Assembly: GCF_021412585.1 (NCBI RefSeq)
Contig: NZ_JAKCMI010000027.1
Location: forward strand, 77,501-141,500
DNA length: 64,000 nt
Direction of reading: 5' to 3'
Source: Halomonas alkalisoli
Lineage (GTDB): Bacteria; Pseudomonadota; Gammaproteobacteria; Pseudomonadales; Halomonadaceae
The notes under the pieces were generated by a model, which saw nothing but the letters and a program-made list of their open reading frames with translations, had not been told where the DNA came from and searched no databases. Positions 38,246-49,022 of the stretch are shown piece after piece; position 1 is the stretch's first letter, and each line of letters begins with the position of its first letter. The translations under genes and the position numbers were made by a program.

Positions 38246-39337
38246 ATGAATGCCCATACAACCCTTGCCGAGCGCCTGCCCGACAACCTTGCCGATCTCG
38301 ATGTCGCCGCCGACACGAACCGAACCGAGATGACGCTACCGACACCCGTCGAACTGCGTCGCAGCCTCCCGCTGGACCCGCTGCTGGCCGAGCGGCTTCA
38401 GGCCCAACGCCAGGCCGTCCACGATATCCTGGAGGGCCGTGACGACCGATTGCTGGTCGTGGTGGGCCCCTGCTCGATCCACGACCCCGTGGCGGCGCTG
38501 GAGTACGCGCAACGCCTGGCCGAGCTGGCACCCAGGGTGTCGGATCGCCTGCTGCCGGTGATGCGTGTCTACGTGGAGAAACCGCGCACTACGGTGGGCT
38601 GGAAGGGGCTTGCCTATGATCCCGGCCTCGACGGCAGTGGCGACATGGCCCTCGGCCTTCGGCTGTCGCGCCAGCTGATGCGCGATATCGCCTCCCTTGG
38701 CCTGCCGGTGGCCACCGAACTGCTGCAGCCGATGCTTGCGCCCTACCTGGAAGATCTGCTGGCCTGGGTTGCCATCGGCGCGCGCACCACCGAATCCCAG
38801 CTGCATCGAGAGCTGGCCAGTGGCCTGGACGCGGCGGTGGGCTTCAAGAATGCCACCAGCGGCGACGTCAAGGTCGCCCTGGACGCCATGCAGGCGGCGG
38901 CGCATCCCCACCAGCACTTCGGCCTTGCCGCCGATGGTCGCCCCGTGATGCGGGAAACCGCGGGCAACCCCCACACTCACCTGGTGCTGCGCGGCGGCCA
39001 TGACGGCCCCAACCACGACGCCGACTCGGTGCGCGCCTGTCGCCAGGCACTGGAAGTCGCCGGACTGGCGCCTCGCCTGATGGTCGACTGCAGCCATGCC
39101 AATGCCTGCAAGGACCATCGCCGCCAGGGCGAGGTGCTGCGCGACGTGCTGGCCCAGCGCCTGGCCGGCGAGACCTCGCTGATGGGGCTGATGCTGGAGA
39201 GCCACCTGGAGGAGGGGCGCCAAGCCCTCGAGCCCGCTACCATGCGCTACGGCGTGTCGGTGACCGACGCCTGCCTGGGCTGGGAAGCCACCGAGGCGCT
39301 GCTGCTGGAGGCAGCGGAACAGCTTCGCTCGGCCTGA
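38246..39337 (+). CDS. aroF: 3-deoxy-7-phosphoheptulonate (DAHP) synthase, AroF-like
   Basis: 363 residues, class I-alpha DAHP synthase. It joins phosphoenolpyruvate and erythrose 4-phosphate in the first step of aromatic amino acid synthesis. Motifs: VVVGPCSIHDP, RVYVEKPRTTVGWKGL, GARTTESQLHRELASGLDAAVGFKN and LMVDCSHANACKDHRRQ (metal His region). Segments such as MVDCSH-KDxRRQ and MRYGVSVTDAC are closer to E. coli AroF (Tyr-type) than to AroG or AroH; the feedback ligand is not proven. The ATG at 38246 has GGAG nine bases upstream, partly in a helix. Two leader peptides precede it. Confidence 0.92.
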   Translation: MNAHTTLAERLPDNLADLDVAADTNRTEMTLPTPVELRRSLPLDPLLAERLQAQRQAVHDILEGRDDRLLVVVGPCSIHDPVAALEYAQRLAELAPRVSDRLLPVMRVYVEKPRTTVGWKGLAYDPGLDGSGDMALGLRLSRQLMRDIASLGLPVATELLQPMLAPYLEDLLAWVAIGARTTESQLHRELASGLDAAVGFKNATSGDVKVALDAMQAAAHPHQHFGLAADGRPVMRETAGNPHTHLVLRGGHDGPNHDADSVRACRQALEVAGLAPRLMVDCSHANACKDHRRQGEVLRDVLAQRLAGETSLMGLMLESHLEEGRQALEPATMRYGVSVTDACLGWEATEALLLEAAEQLRSA

Positions 39338-39348
39338 TCCGGCTGGCT

Positions 39349-39366
39349 GGCCATGCCGACATGGCC
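39349..39366 (+). terminator. hairpin after the DAHP synthase gene
   Basis: A 7-bp stem, GGCCATG with CATGGCC, and a CCGA loop, followed by TCTTTG, 11 bases after the stop codon. Short but suitably placed. Confidence 0.45.
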
Positions 39367-39443
39367 TCTTTGCCTGTACCGTGGCGGTGAATGACGGGAT
39401 AATCCCGTACTTTCCCGCCGCGAGCCAAGCAGAGGAGGCACCG

Positions 39444-41092
<1,649 letters not shown>

Positions 41093-41140
41093 TCAGGCAG
41101 AGCCCTTCATTCAAGGGGCTTTCATTACAAGGAGAAAGGC

Positions 41141-41803
41141 ATGAGCAAACAGGTGGCGGTCATCCTGTCGGGCTGCGGCGTGCAGGATGGCTCGGAGATC
41201 TACGAGACCACCCTGACCCTGCTGCGGCTGGACCAGCTGGGTATCGGCTATCGCTGCTTCGCGCCGGACATCGAGCAGCATCATGTCATCGATCATCGCA
41301 GCAACGAGGTTGTCGAAGGTGAGCTGCGCAACGTGCTGACGGAGTCGGCGCGGTTGGCGCGCGGTGACATCAGCCCACTCGAGGATCTCGACGCGGCCGA
41401 GTTCGACGCCGTGATCCTGCCCGGCGGTTTCGGGGCGGCCAAGAACCTGTCCAACTTCGCCTGGGCGGGTAACGATATGGAAGTCCATGAGGACCTCATC
41501 GACGCCATTGCGCCGTTTCATGAGGCGCGCAAGCCCATCGGCCTGATGTGTATCGCGCCCGCCCTGGTGCCGAAGCTACTGGGCCCCGGGATCGCCGTGA
41601 CGATCGGGCACGACCCGGGTATTTCCGGCGGCATCAGTGCCATGGGGGGGCTGCACCGCAGCTGTGGCGTCGAGGATATCGTGGTCGACTTCGAGAACCG
41701 CGTCGTCACCACGCCGGCCTATATGCTGGCGACCCGTATCAGCGAGGCCGCTACCGGCATCTTCAAGCTGGTCGATCGTATCGACGAGATGATGGATCTC
41801 TAG
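41141..41803 (+). CDS. elbB: isoprenoid biosynthesis glyoxalase ElbB
   Basis: 220 residues (E. coli ElbB 217) of the DJ-1/PfpI class I glutamine-amidotransferase-like fold. Diagnostic segments: VAVILSGCGVQDGSEIYE, VILPGGFGAAKNL and the nucleophile elbow KPIGLMCIAPALVPKLL with its Cys. Proteins of this group are reported as weak glyoxalases. The role in isoprenoid synthesis rests on genetic evidence in E. coli. AAGGAGAAAGG stands before the ATG. It is a single gene between hemB and a strong terminator. Confidence 0.93.
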   Translation: MSKQVAVILSGCGVQDGSEIYETTLTLLRLDQLGIGYRCFAPDIEQHHVIDHRSNEVVEGELRNVLTESARLARGDISPLEDLDAAEFDAVILPGGFGAAKNLSNFAWAGNDMEVHEDLIDAIAPFHEARKPIGLMCIAPALVPKLLGPGIAVTIGHDPGISGGISAMGGLHRSCGVEDIVVDFENRVVTTPAYMLATRISEAATGIFKLVDRIDEMMDL

Positions 41804-41818
41804 CCTCTGGCGACACAG

Positions 41819-41859
41819 AAAAATGCCCCCGCCCGATTCACTCGAGTGGGGGCATTTTT
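41819..41859. terminator. bidirectional terminator between elbB and tatC
   Basis: A perfect 12-bp stem, AAAAATGCCCCC (41819-41830) with GGGGGCATTTTT (41848-41859), giving T tracts on both strands. It serves the convergent elbB and tat operons. Confidence 0.9.
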
Positions 41860-41911
41860 ATGCAGAATGTGTCTCGGTTTCGCTGCCTAGCTGTTCGCTG
41901 TGCAATGCCGC

Positions 41912-42700
41912 TCAGGGTTCGTCCCGCTCTGGGGTTTCGTCGTTCGTCTCGGAGGTCTTGCGCCGGCGGTGGCGGACCAGGCGGCCGAACAGGATCCCCA
42001 CCTCGTAGAGCAGGTACATGGGCACCGCCAGCAGGCTTTGGGAGATCACGTCCGGCGGTGTCAGCAGCATGCCGACCACGAAGCAGCCCAGGATCACATA
42101 GGGGCGTTTCTTCGACAGGCTCTCCACGGTGGTGGCGCCGGAGGCGATCAGCAGGAAGGTGGCGATGGGAATCTCGAAGGCCACGCCGAAGGCGAAGAAC
42201 AGCTTGAGTACGAAGTTCAGGTACTGGTTGATGTCGGTCATCACCGCCACGTTCTCCGGCCCGGTCTGGGTGAAGAACTGGAACAGCAGCGGGAACACCG
42301 CATAGTAGGCGAAGGCCGCACCGGCGTAGAAGAGGCCGACGCTGGAGGCCAGTATCGGCAGGGCCAGGGCCTTTTCATTATCGTAGAGCCCCGGCGCGAC
42401 GAAGGCCCAGGCCTGGTGAAGCACGTAGGGGATGGCCACGAACACGGCCACCACCAGGGTCAGCTTGAAGGGGGCGAGAAAGGGTGAAGCCACCTCGGTG
42501 GCGATCATCTGGGAGCCTTCCGGCAGCAGCGCCATCAGCGGCTGGGCCACGAAGGTGTAGATCTCGTTGGCGAAGGGGTAGAGCCCGAGGAAGATCACCA
42601 GGATCGCGACGACCGCGCGCAGCAGTCGCGATCGCAGTTCAATGAGGTGTTCGATCAAGGGAGCCTGGCCGAGATCCTGCTTGTCACCGGAGTCGCTCAT
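41912..42700 (-). CDS. tatC: Sec-independent protein translocase subunit TatC
   Basis: 262 residues with six hydrophobic segments. TatC is the polytopic receptor for twin-arginine signal peptides. Family signatures are LIEHLIELRSRLLRAV in the N-terminal cytoplasmic region, SPFLAPFKL, FVAPGLYDNEKAL and the FGVAFEIPIATFLL helix. The C-terminus is charged (RHRRRKTSETNDETPERDE). The start overlaps the tatB stop as ATGA. It is last in ubiE-ubiJ-ubiB-hisE-tatA-tatB-tatC. Confidence 0.97.
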   Translation of the reverse strand: MSDSGDKQDLGQAPLIEHLIELRSRLLRAVVAILVIFLGLYPFANEIYTFVAQPLMALLPEGSQMIATEVASPFLAPFKLTLVVAVFVAIPYVLHQAWAFVAPGLYDNEKALALPILASSVGLFYAGAAFAYYAVFPLLFQFFTQTGPENVAVMTDINQYLNFVLKLFFAFGVAFEIPIATFLLIASGATTVESLSKKRPYVILGCFVVGMLLTPPDVISQSLLAVPMYLLYEVGILFGRLVRHRRRKTSETNDETPERDEP

Positions 42701-43152
42701 CGGGAAGCGGCATCCTTCTTGTCATCGTCGGGAGGAGAGGGGCGCTCGCTCGAGGTCGGCTCATCGGGTTGCTGGGCGCTGGCCAGGGCGTCGTCGAGCC
42801 GGGCAGCGGCAGGTCGCGGCGGAGCGTCGTCAGCGGTGCTGTCAGGCTCGGCTCTTTCGTCGCTGTGTCGGCTGGGTGTCGAGGAGGTGTAGGGCTTGGC
42901 GATACTCTCCACGTCGCGCTTGGCCCTGTCGAGGCTCTCATCGAGCTTCGACTGCTGCTCCTTGAGCTTCTGACGCAGCTCTTCCGCCTCGAGCTGCGAG
43001 CTGATCTCCCGCTGCATGCTCGAGACGGTGCGCTTGATCTTGCCCACCCACAGCCCGACGGTGCGCGCCGCCTTGGGCAAGCGCTCCGGGCCCAGTACAA
43101 GCAGGCCCACGACCCCGAGGATCAGGAGTTCGAGAAAGCCGATATCAAACAT
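42697..43152 (-). CDS. tatB: Sec-independent protein translocase subunit TatB
   Basis: 151 residues (E. coli 171). A single N-terminal membrane helix (MFDIGFLELLILGVVGLLVL) ends at the GPERLP hinge, followed by an amphipathic helix and a coiled region (EISSQLEAEELRQKLKEQQS). The C-terminal half is low-complexity, acidic and proline-rich. With TatC it forms the signal-peptide-binding complex. The Glu in FLELL and the GPERLPKAART motif distinguish it from TatA. Six bases separate it from tatA. Confidence 0.95.
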   Translation of the reverse strand: MFDIGFLELLILGVVGLLVLGPERLPKAARTVGLWVGKIKRTVSSMQREISSQLEAEELRQKLKEQQSKLDESLDRAKRDVESIAKPYTSSTPSRHSDERAEPDSTADDAPPRPAAARLDDALASAQQPDEPTSSERPSPPDDDKKDAASR

Positions 43153-43158
43153 GAGGGC

Positions 43159-43425
43159 TTATTTGCGCTCTTCCTGATTATCCACCTTGTCCGCCGCCGC
43201 CTTCTCTTCGGCGCGAACGTCATAGGTGTTGGGCTGCTCGTCATGGGCGACCTTGGCCTGTGCCTTGTCCTTGTCGTCCTTCTCTTCCTCATTGACGGCC
43301 TGCTTGAAGCCTTTCACCGCGCCACCCAGGTCGGTGCCGACGTTGCGCAGCTTCTTGGTGCCGAAAATCAGGATGATGATGCCGAGTACGATCAGCAGTT
43401 GCCAGATACTGATGCCACCTAACAT
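43159..43425 (-). CDS. tatA: Sec-independent protein translocase subunit TatA
   Basis: 88 residues (E. coli 89). The N-terminal helix [19 protein letters not shown] is followed by the [21 protein letters not shown] amphipathic segment and an acidic/lysine-rich tail. TatA oligomers form the protein-conducting part of the Tat system. The FGTKKL hinge separates it from TatB (GPERLP). AGAGGAAACTTCC stands before the ATG at 43425. Confidence 0.96.
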   Translation of the reverse strand: MLGGISIWQLLIVLGIIILIFGTKKLRNVGTDLGGAVKGFKQAVNEEEKDDKDKAQAKVAHDEQPNTYDVRAEEKAAADKVDNQEERK

Positions 43426-43471
43426 GGAAGTTTCCTCTGAGTCGGGTCTCCGGTCGATCCGGAACACCTGG

Positions 43472-43807
43472 TTACTTGGACCTTGCAGCCTTTTCTTCGT
43501 GCCCGGAAATGCCGAAGCGTCGGGCCAGTTCATCGAGCACGTCCTGGTGGTCGAGTCCGAGATGCGACAGCATCACCAGGCTATGAAACCACAGGTCGGC
43601 GGTCTCGGCGACCAGTGCCTGTCGCTCTGCCTCACCGCCGGCCTCGGCATCCTTGGCAGCCAGCAGTGTCTCGGTGGCTTCCTCGCCGATCTTCTCGAGT
43701 ATCTTGTTCAGCCCCTTGTGATGCAAGGCGGAAACGTAGGATTCGTCGGGATCGGCGGCTCGGCGCTGCTCCAGCACCTCGAAGAGTTGGTCGAGAATAT
43801 CACGCAT
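43472..43807 (-). CDS. hisE: phosphoribosyl-ATP pyrophosphatase
   Basis: 111 residues of the all-alpha MazG-like fold. It hydrolyses phosphoribosyl-ATP to phosphoribosyl-AMP, the second step of histidine synthesis. The metal-binding acidic helices [14 protein letters not shown] and [13 protein letters not shown] are intact. In pseudomonads hisI precedes hisE in this same cluster; here hisE follows ubiB directly, 30 bases away, and hisI is absent from the window. It must therefore be encoded elsewhere. Confidence 0.93.
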   Translation of the reverse strand: MRDILDQLFEVLEQRRAADPDESYVSALHHKGLNKILEKIGEEATETLLAAKDAEAGGEAERQALVAETADLWFHSLVMLSHLGLDHQDVLDELARRFGISGHEEKAARSK

Positions 43808-43837
43808 GACAGCGCTTCCTGTTGCGGTGGGTCAAGT

Positions 43838-45463
43838 TCATTGCCAGGCCAGCAGCAGCAGGCCGGTGGCGGCGATCAACAGCACGGGCCATGGTTGGTC
43901 GGCGGCCCACCCGCTCAACGGCTGCCAGGCCAGCGCCAGCCCCGCCAGTAGCACGCCCAGCCGTAGTCGACGGCCGATGCGGCGTCTGTCTTGCAGCTGC
44001 CGCTGTATGCCGTCCAGGGCGAGGGCCTGGCGGTGGCGCTGGCGATGCTCGTACTCGATTCGGCTCAGGGCGTGGTGCGCCACCGACGGCAGCTCGGGGA
44101 GCTGGCGCGCCAGCTCAGGGGCCTGGCGCTTGAGTGACTCCCAGAAGCCGCTGGCGCCGGCACGCTCCTTCATCCACTGCTCCAGGTAGGGCTTGGCGGT
44201 GGTCCAGAGGTCCAGGTCGGGATAGAGCTGGCGCCCGAGCCCCTCGATGTTGAGCAGTGTCTTCTGCAGCAGCACCAGCTGCGGCTGGACCTCCATGTTG
44301 AAGCGACGGGCGGTCTTGAACAGCCCCAGCAGCACCTGGCCGAAGGAGATGTCCTTGAGCGGCTTCTCGAGGATCGGCTCGCACACGGTCCGAATGGCGG
44401 CGGCGAACTCGTTGGCCCGGGTATTCTCGCCGACCCAGCCCGACTCGATGTGCAGCGCCGCCACTTCATAGTAGTCCTGGTGGAAGAAGGCGAGCAGGTT
44501 CCGCGCCAGGTAGTCCTGATCCTCACGGGTGAGGCTGCCGACGATGCCACAATCGATGGCGATATACTGGGGATCGTTCGGGTGCTCCCGGGCCACGAAG
44601 ATATTGCCGGGGTGCATGTCGGCATGGAAGAAGTTGTCGCGAAACACCTGGGTGAAGAAGATCTCCACGCCGCGTTCGGCGAGGCGCTTGAGATCGGTAC
44701 CCTGCGCCTTCAGCGCGGCCAGGTCGGCGACCGGAACGCCGTAGATGCGCTCCTGCACCATGACCCGGCGGCGGGTATGGGACCAGTGTGTCGCCGGTAC
44801 GTAGAGCAGCGGCGAATCCTTGAAGTTGCGCTTAAGCTGCGAGGTGTTGGCGGCTTCCTTGTGCAGGTCCAGCTCGTCGAACAGGGTCGACTCGTAGTCG
44901 CGCACCACCTCCACCGGCCGCAGGCGACGGGCCTCGGGAATTCTGGCCAGCACCCCGGCCACCCGATACATCAGCGCCATGTCCTGGCGCATGATGTGCT
45001 CGATACCCGGGCGGATGATCTTGGCGACCACCTCTTCGCCGGTATGCAGCCGGGCGGCATGGACCTGGGCGATGGAGGCAGAGGCGAGCGGTTCGGGCTC
45101 GAAGTGGGCGAACGCCTCCTCGATCGACATGTGCAGCTCCGCCTCCACCAGCTCGCGCGCTTCGCGGCCGGGGAAGGGGGGTACCTGGTCCTGCAGTCGC
45201 CGGAGCTCGTCGGCGATCTCCTCGGGCAGCAGGTCGCGCCGGGTGGAGAGCAGCTGGCCGAACTTGACGAAGATGGGGCCGAGGGCCTCCAGCGCCAGGC
45301 GCAGGCGTTCACCCGCCGAGCGGCTGCCGATCGGGACCAGGCGCAGTGGCGAGAGGATGAACACCAGCCTGAGGTACCAGGGGAGTCGCTCCAACGGCAG
45401 CAGGGTGTCGAGGCGGTAGCGGGTGATCACCCAGAGGATGCGCAACAGCCGAAAGCTCATCAT
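43838..45463 (-). CDS. ubiB: ubiquinone biosynthesis regulatory protein kinase-like UbiB
   Basis: 541 residues (E. coli 546). An atypical ABC1/ADCK kinase-like ATPase needed for coenzyme Q synthesis, membrane-bound. The KxGQ extension motif is in [15 protein letters not shown], the Ala-rich loop is [12 protein letters not shown], and the catalytic/metal segments are [13 protein letters not shown] and [11 protein letters not shown]. Two membrane helices close the protein ([14 protein letters not shown] and [14 protein letters not shown]). Two ATGs are adjacent (45463, 45460); the first overlaps the ubiJ stop. Confidence 0.96.
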   Translation of the reverse strand: MMSFRLLRILWVITRYRLDTLLPLERLPWYLRLVFILSPLRLVPIGSRSAGERLRLALEALGPIFVKFGQLLSTRRDLLPEEIADELRRLQDQVPPFPGREARELVEAELHMSIEEAFAHFEPEPLASASIAQVHAARLHTGEEVVAKIIRPGIEHIMRQDMALMYRVAGVLARIPEARRLRPVEVVRDYESTLFDELDLHKEAANTSQLKRNFKDSPLLYVPATHWSHTRRRVMVQERIYGVPVADLAALKAQGTDLKRLAERGVEIFFTQVFRDNFFHADMHPGNIFVAREHPNDPQYIAIDCGIVGSLTREDQDYLARNLLAFFHQDYYEVAALHIESGWVGENTRANEFAAAIRTVCEPILEKPLKDISFGQVLLGLFKTARRFNMEVQPQLVLLQKTLLNIEGLGRQLYPDLDLWTTAKPYLEQWMKERAGASGFWESLKRQAPELARQLPELPSVAHHALSRIEYEHRQRHRQALALDGIQRQLQDRRRIGRRLRLGVLLAGLALAWQPLSGWAADQPWPVLLIAATGLLLLAWQ

Positions 45464-46101
45464 CGCGGCGAGGCCTCGCGTTGGAGTTGACGACGCAGCC
45501 TCGCCAGACGAGCCTCGAGCCGGTCCGTGGTCATCTCGAGTTCGGTGAGGTGGTCGCGCAGGTTCTCGAGCTGGTGCTTTCCAGGCAGCAGTTTTGCTTC
45601 CTCGAAAACGTACTCGGCGATATCGCTGCGCATCTCGCCATGGGCACGGCGCCCCCAGCGCGTGGCACGGCGCAATCCTTCGGCCAGGCTGTGGGCGGGG
45701 ACATCGCCCAGCCAGCGCGCCAGTTCGCCCTCCCAGTCCAGGTCCAGGTCGAGCAGCAGGTCGCGGGTCGCCTCGAGCAGGTGGACATGGCCGCGTACCG
45801 AAAGCTTGCCCTGGAACATCAGCCGCTCGATGCTCTCGTCGCCCAGCAGTTCGCCCAGGGTTTCGGCGTTCAGCTCGACGACGGCGTCGAAGGCGTCGTC
45901 GGTGTCCTCTTGCGGGCGCAGTAGATCGAGGCCGGCAGGGTGGAAGTGAATGGCCAGCGACAGCTCGGGTCGCGCCAGGCGAAGCAGCACCCGGTTGCCG
46001 CTGAGCCGGGCCAGCCGCGCAGGCGCTGCGGGGTCTCGCGCCAGCAGGGCATTGAGCGTCCGTTCGATGCCGGCCAGCAGCAGGGTGGGGGTCAACGTCA
46101 T
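45460..46101 (-). CDS. ubiJ: ubiquinone biosynthesis accessory factor UbiJ
   Basis: 213 residues (E. coli UbiJ 201). An SCP2-like lipid-binding domain occupies the N-terminal part ([16 protein letters not shown] to [17 protein letters not shown]). A C-terminal helical region that can form a coiled coil ([21 protein letters not shown]) follows. UbiJ with UbiK organises the soluble ubiquinone synthesis complex. GAGG five bases upstream supports the ATG at 46101, seven bases after the ubiE stop. Confidence 0.9.
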   Translation of the reverse strand: MTLTPTLLLAGIERTLNALLARDPAAPARLARLSGNRVLLRLARPELSLAIHFHPAGLDLLRPQEDTDDAFDAVVELNAETLGELLGDESIERLMFQGKLSVRGHVHLLEATRDLLLDLDLDWEGELARWLGDVPAHSLAEGLRRATRWGRRAHGEMRSDIAEYVFEEAKLLPGKHQLENLRDHLTELEMTTDRLEARLARLRRQLQREASPR

Positions 46102-46108
46102 CACCGCC

Positions 46109-46876
46109 TCAAAGCTTGATGCCGCGATGCAGGGCAACGATGCCCCCGGTGAGATTGGTGTACTCGACCCGCTCCAGCCCGGCGGCCTCCATCATCTCCT
46201 GCAGCGTCTCCTGGTCGGGATGCATGCGGATGGATTCGGCGAGGTAGCGATAGCTGTCGGCGTCGCCGGCCACCATCTGGCCCATCCGCGGCAGCAGGCG
46301 GAAGGAGTACTCGTCGTAGGCCTTGGAAAGGAGCGGATTGACCGGCTTGGAGAACTCCAGCACCAGCACGCGGCCACCGGGCTTGAGCGCCCGGGTCATG
46401 GAGCGCAGGGCGGATGCCTTGTCGGTGACGTTGCGCAGGCCAAAGGCGATGGTGATGCAGTCGAAGGTGTTGTCGGGGAAGGGCAGGCATTCGGCGTTGG
46501 CCTGGACGTATTCGACGTTGCCCCCGACGCCGTTGTCCAGCAGCTTGTCGCGGCCGACCCGCAGCATGGACTCGTTGATGTCGGCCAGTACCACGTGGCC
46601 GCGGGGGCCCACCATGCGCGAGAACTTCAGCGTCAGGTCGCCGGTGCCGCCGGCGATATCCAGCACGCTATGGCCGGGGCGAACGCCGGAGCGCTCGATG
46701 GTCAGCCGCTTCCAGAGACGGTGGATGCCGAAGGACATGAGGTCGTTCATGACATCGTAGCGGGCCGCCACGGAGTGGAAGACATCGGCCACGCGCGAGG
46801 CCTTTTCGTCGACCGGCACTTCCTGGTAGCCGAAGTGAGTGGTGTGCTTGTCCCCGGGGCTGGAAAGAGGGCTCAT
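46109..46876 (-). CDS. ubiE: ubiquinone/menaquinone C-methyltransferase
   Basis: 255 residues (E. coli 251), a class I SAM-dependent methyltransferase that methylates the benzoquinol ring. Motif I is [11 protein letters not shown]. Family blocks are [46 protein letters not shown] and [20 protein letters not shown]. It is the first gene of the ubiE-ubiJ-ubiB-hisE-tatABC run. GGGAG stands upstream of the ATG. Confidence 0.97.
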   Translation of the reverse strand: MSPLSSPGDKHTTHFGYQEVPVDEKASRVADVFHSVAARYDVMNDLMSFGIHRLWKRLTIERSGVRPGHSVLDIAGGTGDLTLKFSRMVGPRGHVVLADINESMLRVGRDKLLDNGVGGNVEYVQANAECLPFPDNTFDCITIAFGLRNVTDKASALRSMTRALKPGGRVLVLEFSKPVNPLLSKAYDEYSFRLLPRMGQMVAGDADSYRYLAESIRMHPDQETLQEMMEAAGLERVEYTNLTGGIVALHRGIKL

Positions 46877-46941
46877 GCGAAAAGGCTCCCGAATCGCGGC
46901 AGTGAGAGGAGGCCGGGGTGATTCGGCCTCGAATGGGCGCC

Positions 46942-46971
46942 ATTGTAGCCTTGCACGGCCGTACTTGTCTT
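46942..46971 (-). promoter_or_regulatory. promoter for the ubiE operon
   Basis: On the minus strand AAGACA (46971-46966), an 18-base spacer and TACAAT (46947-46942). The transcript would begin near 46935, about 60 bases before ubiE. Confidence 0.5.
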
Positions 46972-46983
46972 GACGTCGGTCCC

Positions 46984-47367
46984 CTACAACTGCTTGATCT
47001 CGATGCCAAGCGGTTCTCGTGAAGCGCCGGCCTCTTCCAGGCGCCTCAAGTAGTCGGCCCAGTAGGCCTCGCGGTTCTTGATCAGGTCGTGGAGATACTC
47101 CCAGCTATACAGGCCGCTGTCGTGGCCGTCATCGAAATGCAGTTTGACGGCATAGCGGCCGACAGGCTCGATGTTCTTGAGCCCGACATCCTTCTTGCCG
47201 ACCTGCAATACCGCCTGGCTGGGGTTGTGGCCGCGCACCTCGGCGGAGGGGGAGTAGACGCGCAGGTACTCGACCGGCAGGCAATGGGTCTGGCCGTCGG
47301 CGTAGGTGAGCTCCAGCTCGCGGGCCTTCTTGCGGTAATGGATCTTGCTGGGGGCGGGGGTAGTCAT
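46984..47367 (-). CDS. DUF971 / gamma-butyrobetaine hydroxylase-like N-terminal domain protein
   Basis: 127 residues. The domain is recognisable by [35 protein letters not shown] and [27 protein letters not shown], with the His/Asp cluster that binds a metal in related proteins. Family members stand alone in many bacteria and occur next to hslVU in pseudomonads, as here. A role in iron-sulfur handling has been suggested for such domains but is not settled. GGAG six bases before 47367 selects this start. Two repeat RNAs separate it from hslU. Confidence 0.85.
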   Translation of the reverse strand: MTTPAPSKIHYRKKARELELTYADGQTHCLPVEYLRVYSPSAEVRGHNPSQAVLQVGKKDVGLKNIEPVGRYAVKLHFDDGHDSGLYSWEYLHDLIKNREAYWADYLRRLEEAGASREPLGIEIKQL

Positions 47368-47403
47368 GCATGGCTCCGCTTGCGTTGGTGAAGCGCGGCT
47401 GTC

Positions 47404-47509
47404 CCGGCGACAGACGCTTCGCGGAGGCGCTGTGAACCCATCCCTGGGCGCTACATTCGTCATCCCTGACGAATGACCTCCGCTTCGATCTGTCCCCGGC
47501 GCCGCGCTC
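47404..47509 (-). ncRNA. TwoAYGGAY-like structured repeat, copy 4 (3' of hslU)
   Basis: Minus-strand copy, again in the sense of the gene upstream of it (hslU). Outer arms CCGGGGACAGA and TCTGTCGCCGG; inner GCGGAGG/CCTCCGC. Hairpin 1 is CATTCGTCA with TGACGAATG around GGGA, arms wholly different from copies 1-3. Hairpin 2 is CCCA/TGGG around GGGA. Both loops fit CANGGATG. Confidence 0.7.
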
Positions 47510-47527
47510 ATGTTGGCTTCGGCTGTC

Positions 47528-47633
47528 CCGGCGACAGACGCTTCGCGGAGGCGCTGTGAACCCATCCCTGGGCGCTACATTCGTCATCCCTGACGAATGA
47601 CCTCCGCTTCGGTCTGTCCCCGGCGCCGCGCTC
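47528..47633 (-). ncRNA. TwoAYGGAY-like structured repeat, copy 5 (3' of hslU)
   Basis: The upstream half of the tandem pair, one base different from copy 4 (in the outer arm, AGAC for AGAT). It begins 57 bases after the hslU stop. Same helices and same two GGGA loops. Confidence 0.7.
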
Positions 47634-47689
47634 ATGTTGGCTTCGGCTGTCCCGGTGACAGGCACCTTTCTGACAGCTCAGCTCATACG

Positions 47690-49012
47690 CTACAGAATAT
47701 ACCGGGACAGATCCTCGTCCATGGCCAGCTCGCCGAGCTGGGAATCCACGTAGGCGGCATCGATCTCCAGCGGCGTGCCGATATCGGCCCCCTTGAACGA
47801 GGCCTCTTCCAGCAGGCGCTCCATCACGGTGTGCAGGCGGCGCGCGCCGATGTTCTCGGTGCCCTCGTTGACCTTCCAGGCGATCTCGGCGATGCGCACG
47901 ATACCGTCTTCGGTGAAGCTGATATCCAGCCCTTCGGTGGCCAGCAGCGCCTTGTACTGCTTGGTCAGCGAGGCCGAGGGCTCGGTGAGGATGCGCTTGA
48001 AGTCGTCCGGCGTCAGCGCATTGAGCTCGACGCGGATCGGCAGGCGGCCCTGCAGCTCGGGGATCAGGTCCGATGGGCGCGACAGGTGGAAGGCGCCGGA
48101 GGCGATGAACAGGATATGGTCGGTCTTGACCATGCCGTACTTGGTCGAGACCGTGGAGCCCTCGATCAGCGGCAGCAGGTCGCGCTGGACCCCCTCGCGG
48201 GAGACCTCGCCGCCGCTGGACTGGCCGCTGCCCTTGGTCACCTTGTCGATCTCGTCGAGGAAGACGATGCCGTTCTGCTCCACCGCGTCGATGGCGCGGT
48301 GCTTGATCTCTTCCTCGTTGACCAGCTTGCCGGCCTCCTCGTCGCGCAGCAGGGCGAAGGCATCCTTCACCGCCACCCGGCGAGTCTCGCTCTTCTGCCG
48401 GCCCATGTTGGAGAACAGGCTCTGCAGCTGGCTGGTCATCTCCTCCATGCCCGGCGGGGTCATGATGTCGATACCCGGCCCCTGGGGGGTGATCTCGATA
48501 TCGATCTCCTTGTCGTCGAGCTGGCCCTCGCGCAGCTTCTTGCGGAAGATCTGGCGCGTCGAGCTGTCGCTGCGGGCGCTCTCTTCCTGGCCCCGGGGCG
48601 GGGGCAGCAGGGCGTCGAGGATGCGGTCCTCGGCGGCGTCCTCGGCGCGGTGGCTCACCTCCTCCTTGGCCTGTTCGCGGACCAGCTTGATGGCCGCCTC
48701 GGTCAGGTCGCGGATGATCGATTCGACGTCGCGGCCCACGTAGCCCACCTCGGTGAACTTGGTGGCCTCGACCTTGATGAAGGGCGCCCGGGCCAGCTTG
48801 GCCAGGCGGCGGGCGATCTCGGTCTTGCCGACGCCGGTGGGGCCTATCATCAGGATGTTCTTGGGGGTGACCTCGTGGCGCAGGTCGTCGTCGAGCTGCA
48901 TGCGCCGCCAGCGGTTGCGCAGGGCGATGGAGACGGCGCGCTTGGCATCCTGCTGACCGATGATGTATTGGTCCAGGGCGTGGACGATCTCGCGGGGTGT
49001 CATCTGGGTCAT
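47690..49012 (-). CDS. hslU: HslU, ATPase subunit of the HslUV protease
   Basis: 440 residues (E. coli 443), a Clp/Hsp100 AAA+ unfoldase. Walker A GPTGVGKT lies near residue 56, Walker B IVFLDEID near 250, and the pore-loop GYVGRD near 89. The I domain insert is in the middle. The C-terminus ends DEDLSRYIL, the tail that docks into HslV. AAGG eight bases upstream selects the ATG at 49012 rather than the one at 49003. It follows hslV by 10 bases. Confidence 0.97.
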   Translation of the reverse strand: MTQMTPREIVHALDQYIIGQQDAKRAVSIALRNRWRRMQLDDDLRHEVTPKNILMIGPTGVGKTEIARRLAKLARAPFIKVEATKFTEVGYVGRDVESIIRDLTEAAIKLVREQAKEEVSHRAEDAAEDRILDALLPPPRGQEESARSDSSTRQIFRKKLREGQLDDKEIDIEITPQGPGIDIMTPPGMEEMTSQLQSLFSNMGRQKSETRRVAVKDAFALLRDEEAGKLVNEEEIKHRAIDAVEQNGIVFLDEIDKVTKGSGQSSGGEVSREGVQRDLLPLIEGSTVSTKYGMVKTDHILFIASGAFHLSRPSDLIPELQGRLPIRVELNALTPDDFKRILTEPSASLTKQYKALLATEGLDISFTEDGIVRIAEIAWKVNEGTENIGARRLHTVMERLLEEASFKGADIGTPLEIDAAYVDSQLGELAMDEDLSRYIL

Positions 49013-49022
49013 GGTGGCGGCC

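Larger units (their letters stand above)
47397..47665 (-). repeat. 124-bp tandem duplication carrying two repeat RNAs
   Basis: Two head-to-tail copies of a 124-base unit (47397-47520 and 47521-47644) differ by a single base, and a third partial unit follows (47645-47665). Each full unit contains one structured repeat plus about 18 bases of spacer. The near identity implies a recent duplication. It fills the hslU-DUF971 gap. Confidence 0.9.

Noticed and set aside
41141..41803. Protease of the PfpI family
   Set aside because: The SGCGVQDGSEIYE opening and GLMCIAPALVPK elbow match ElbB specifically.
47368..47665. CRISPR array suggested by the tandem repeats
   Set aside because: Units are 124 bases, nearly identical throughout including the spacer part, and only two copies are present. 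This is a tandem duplication of a structured element, not repeats with unique spacers.
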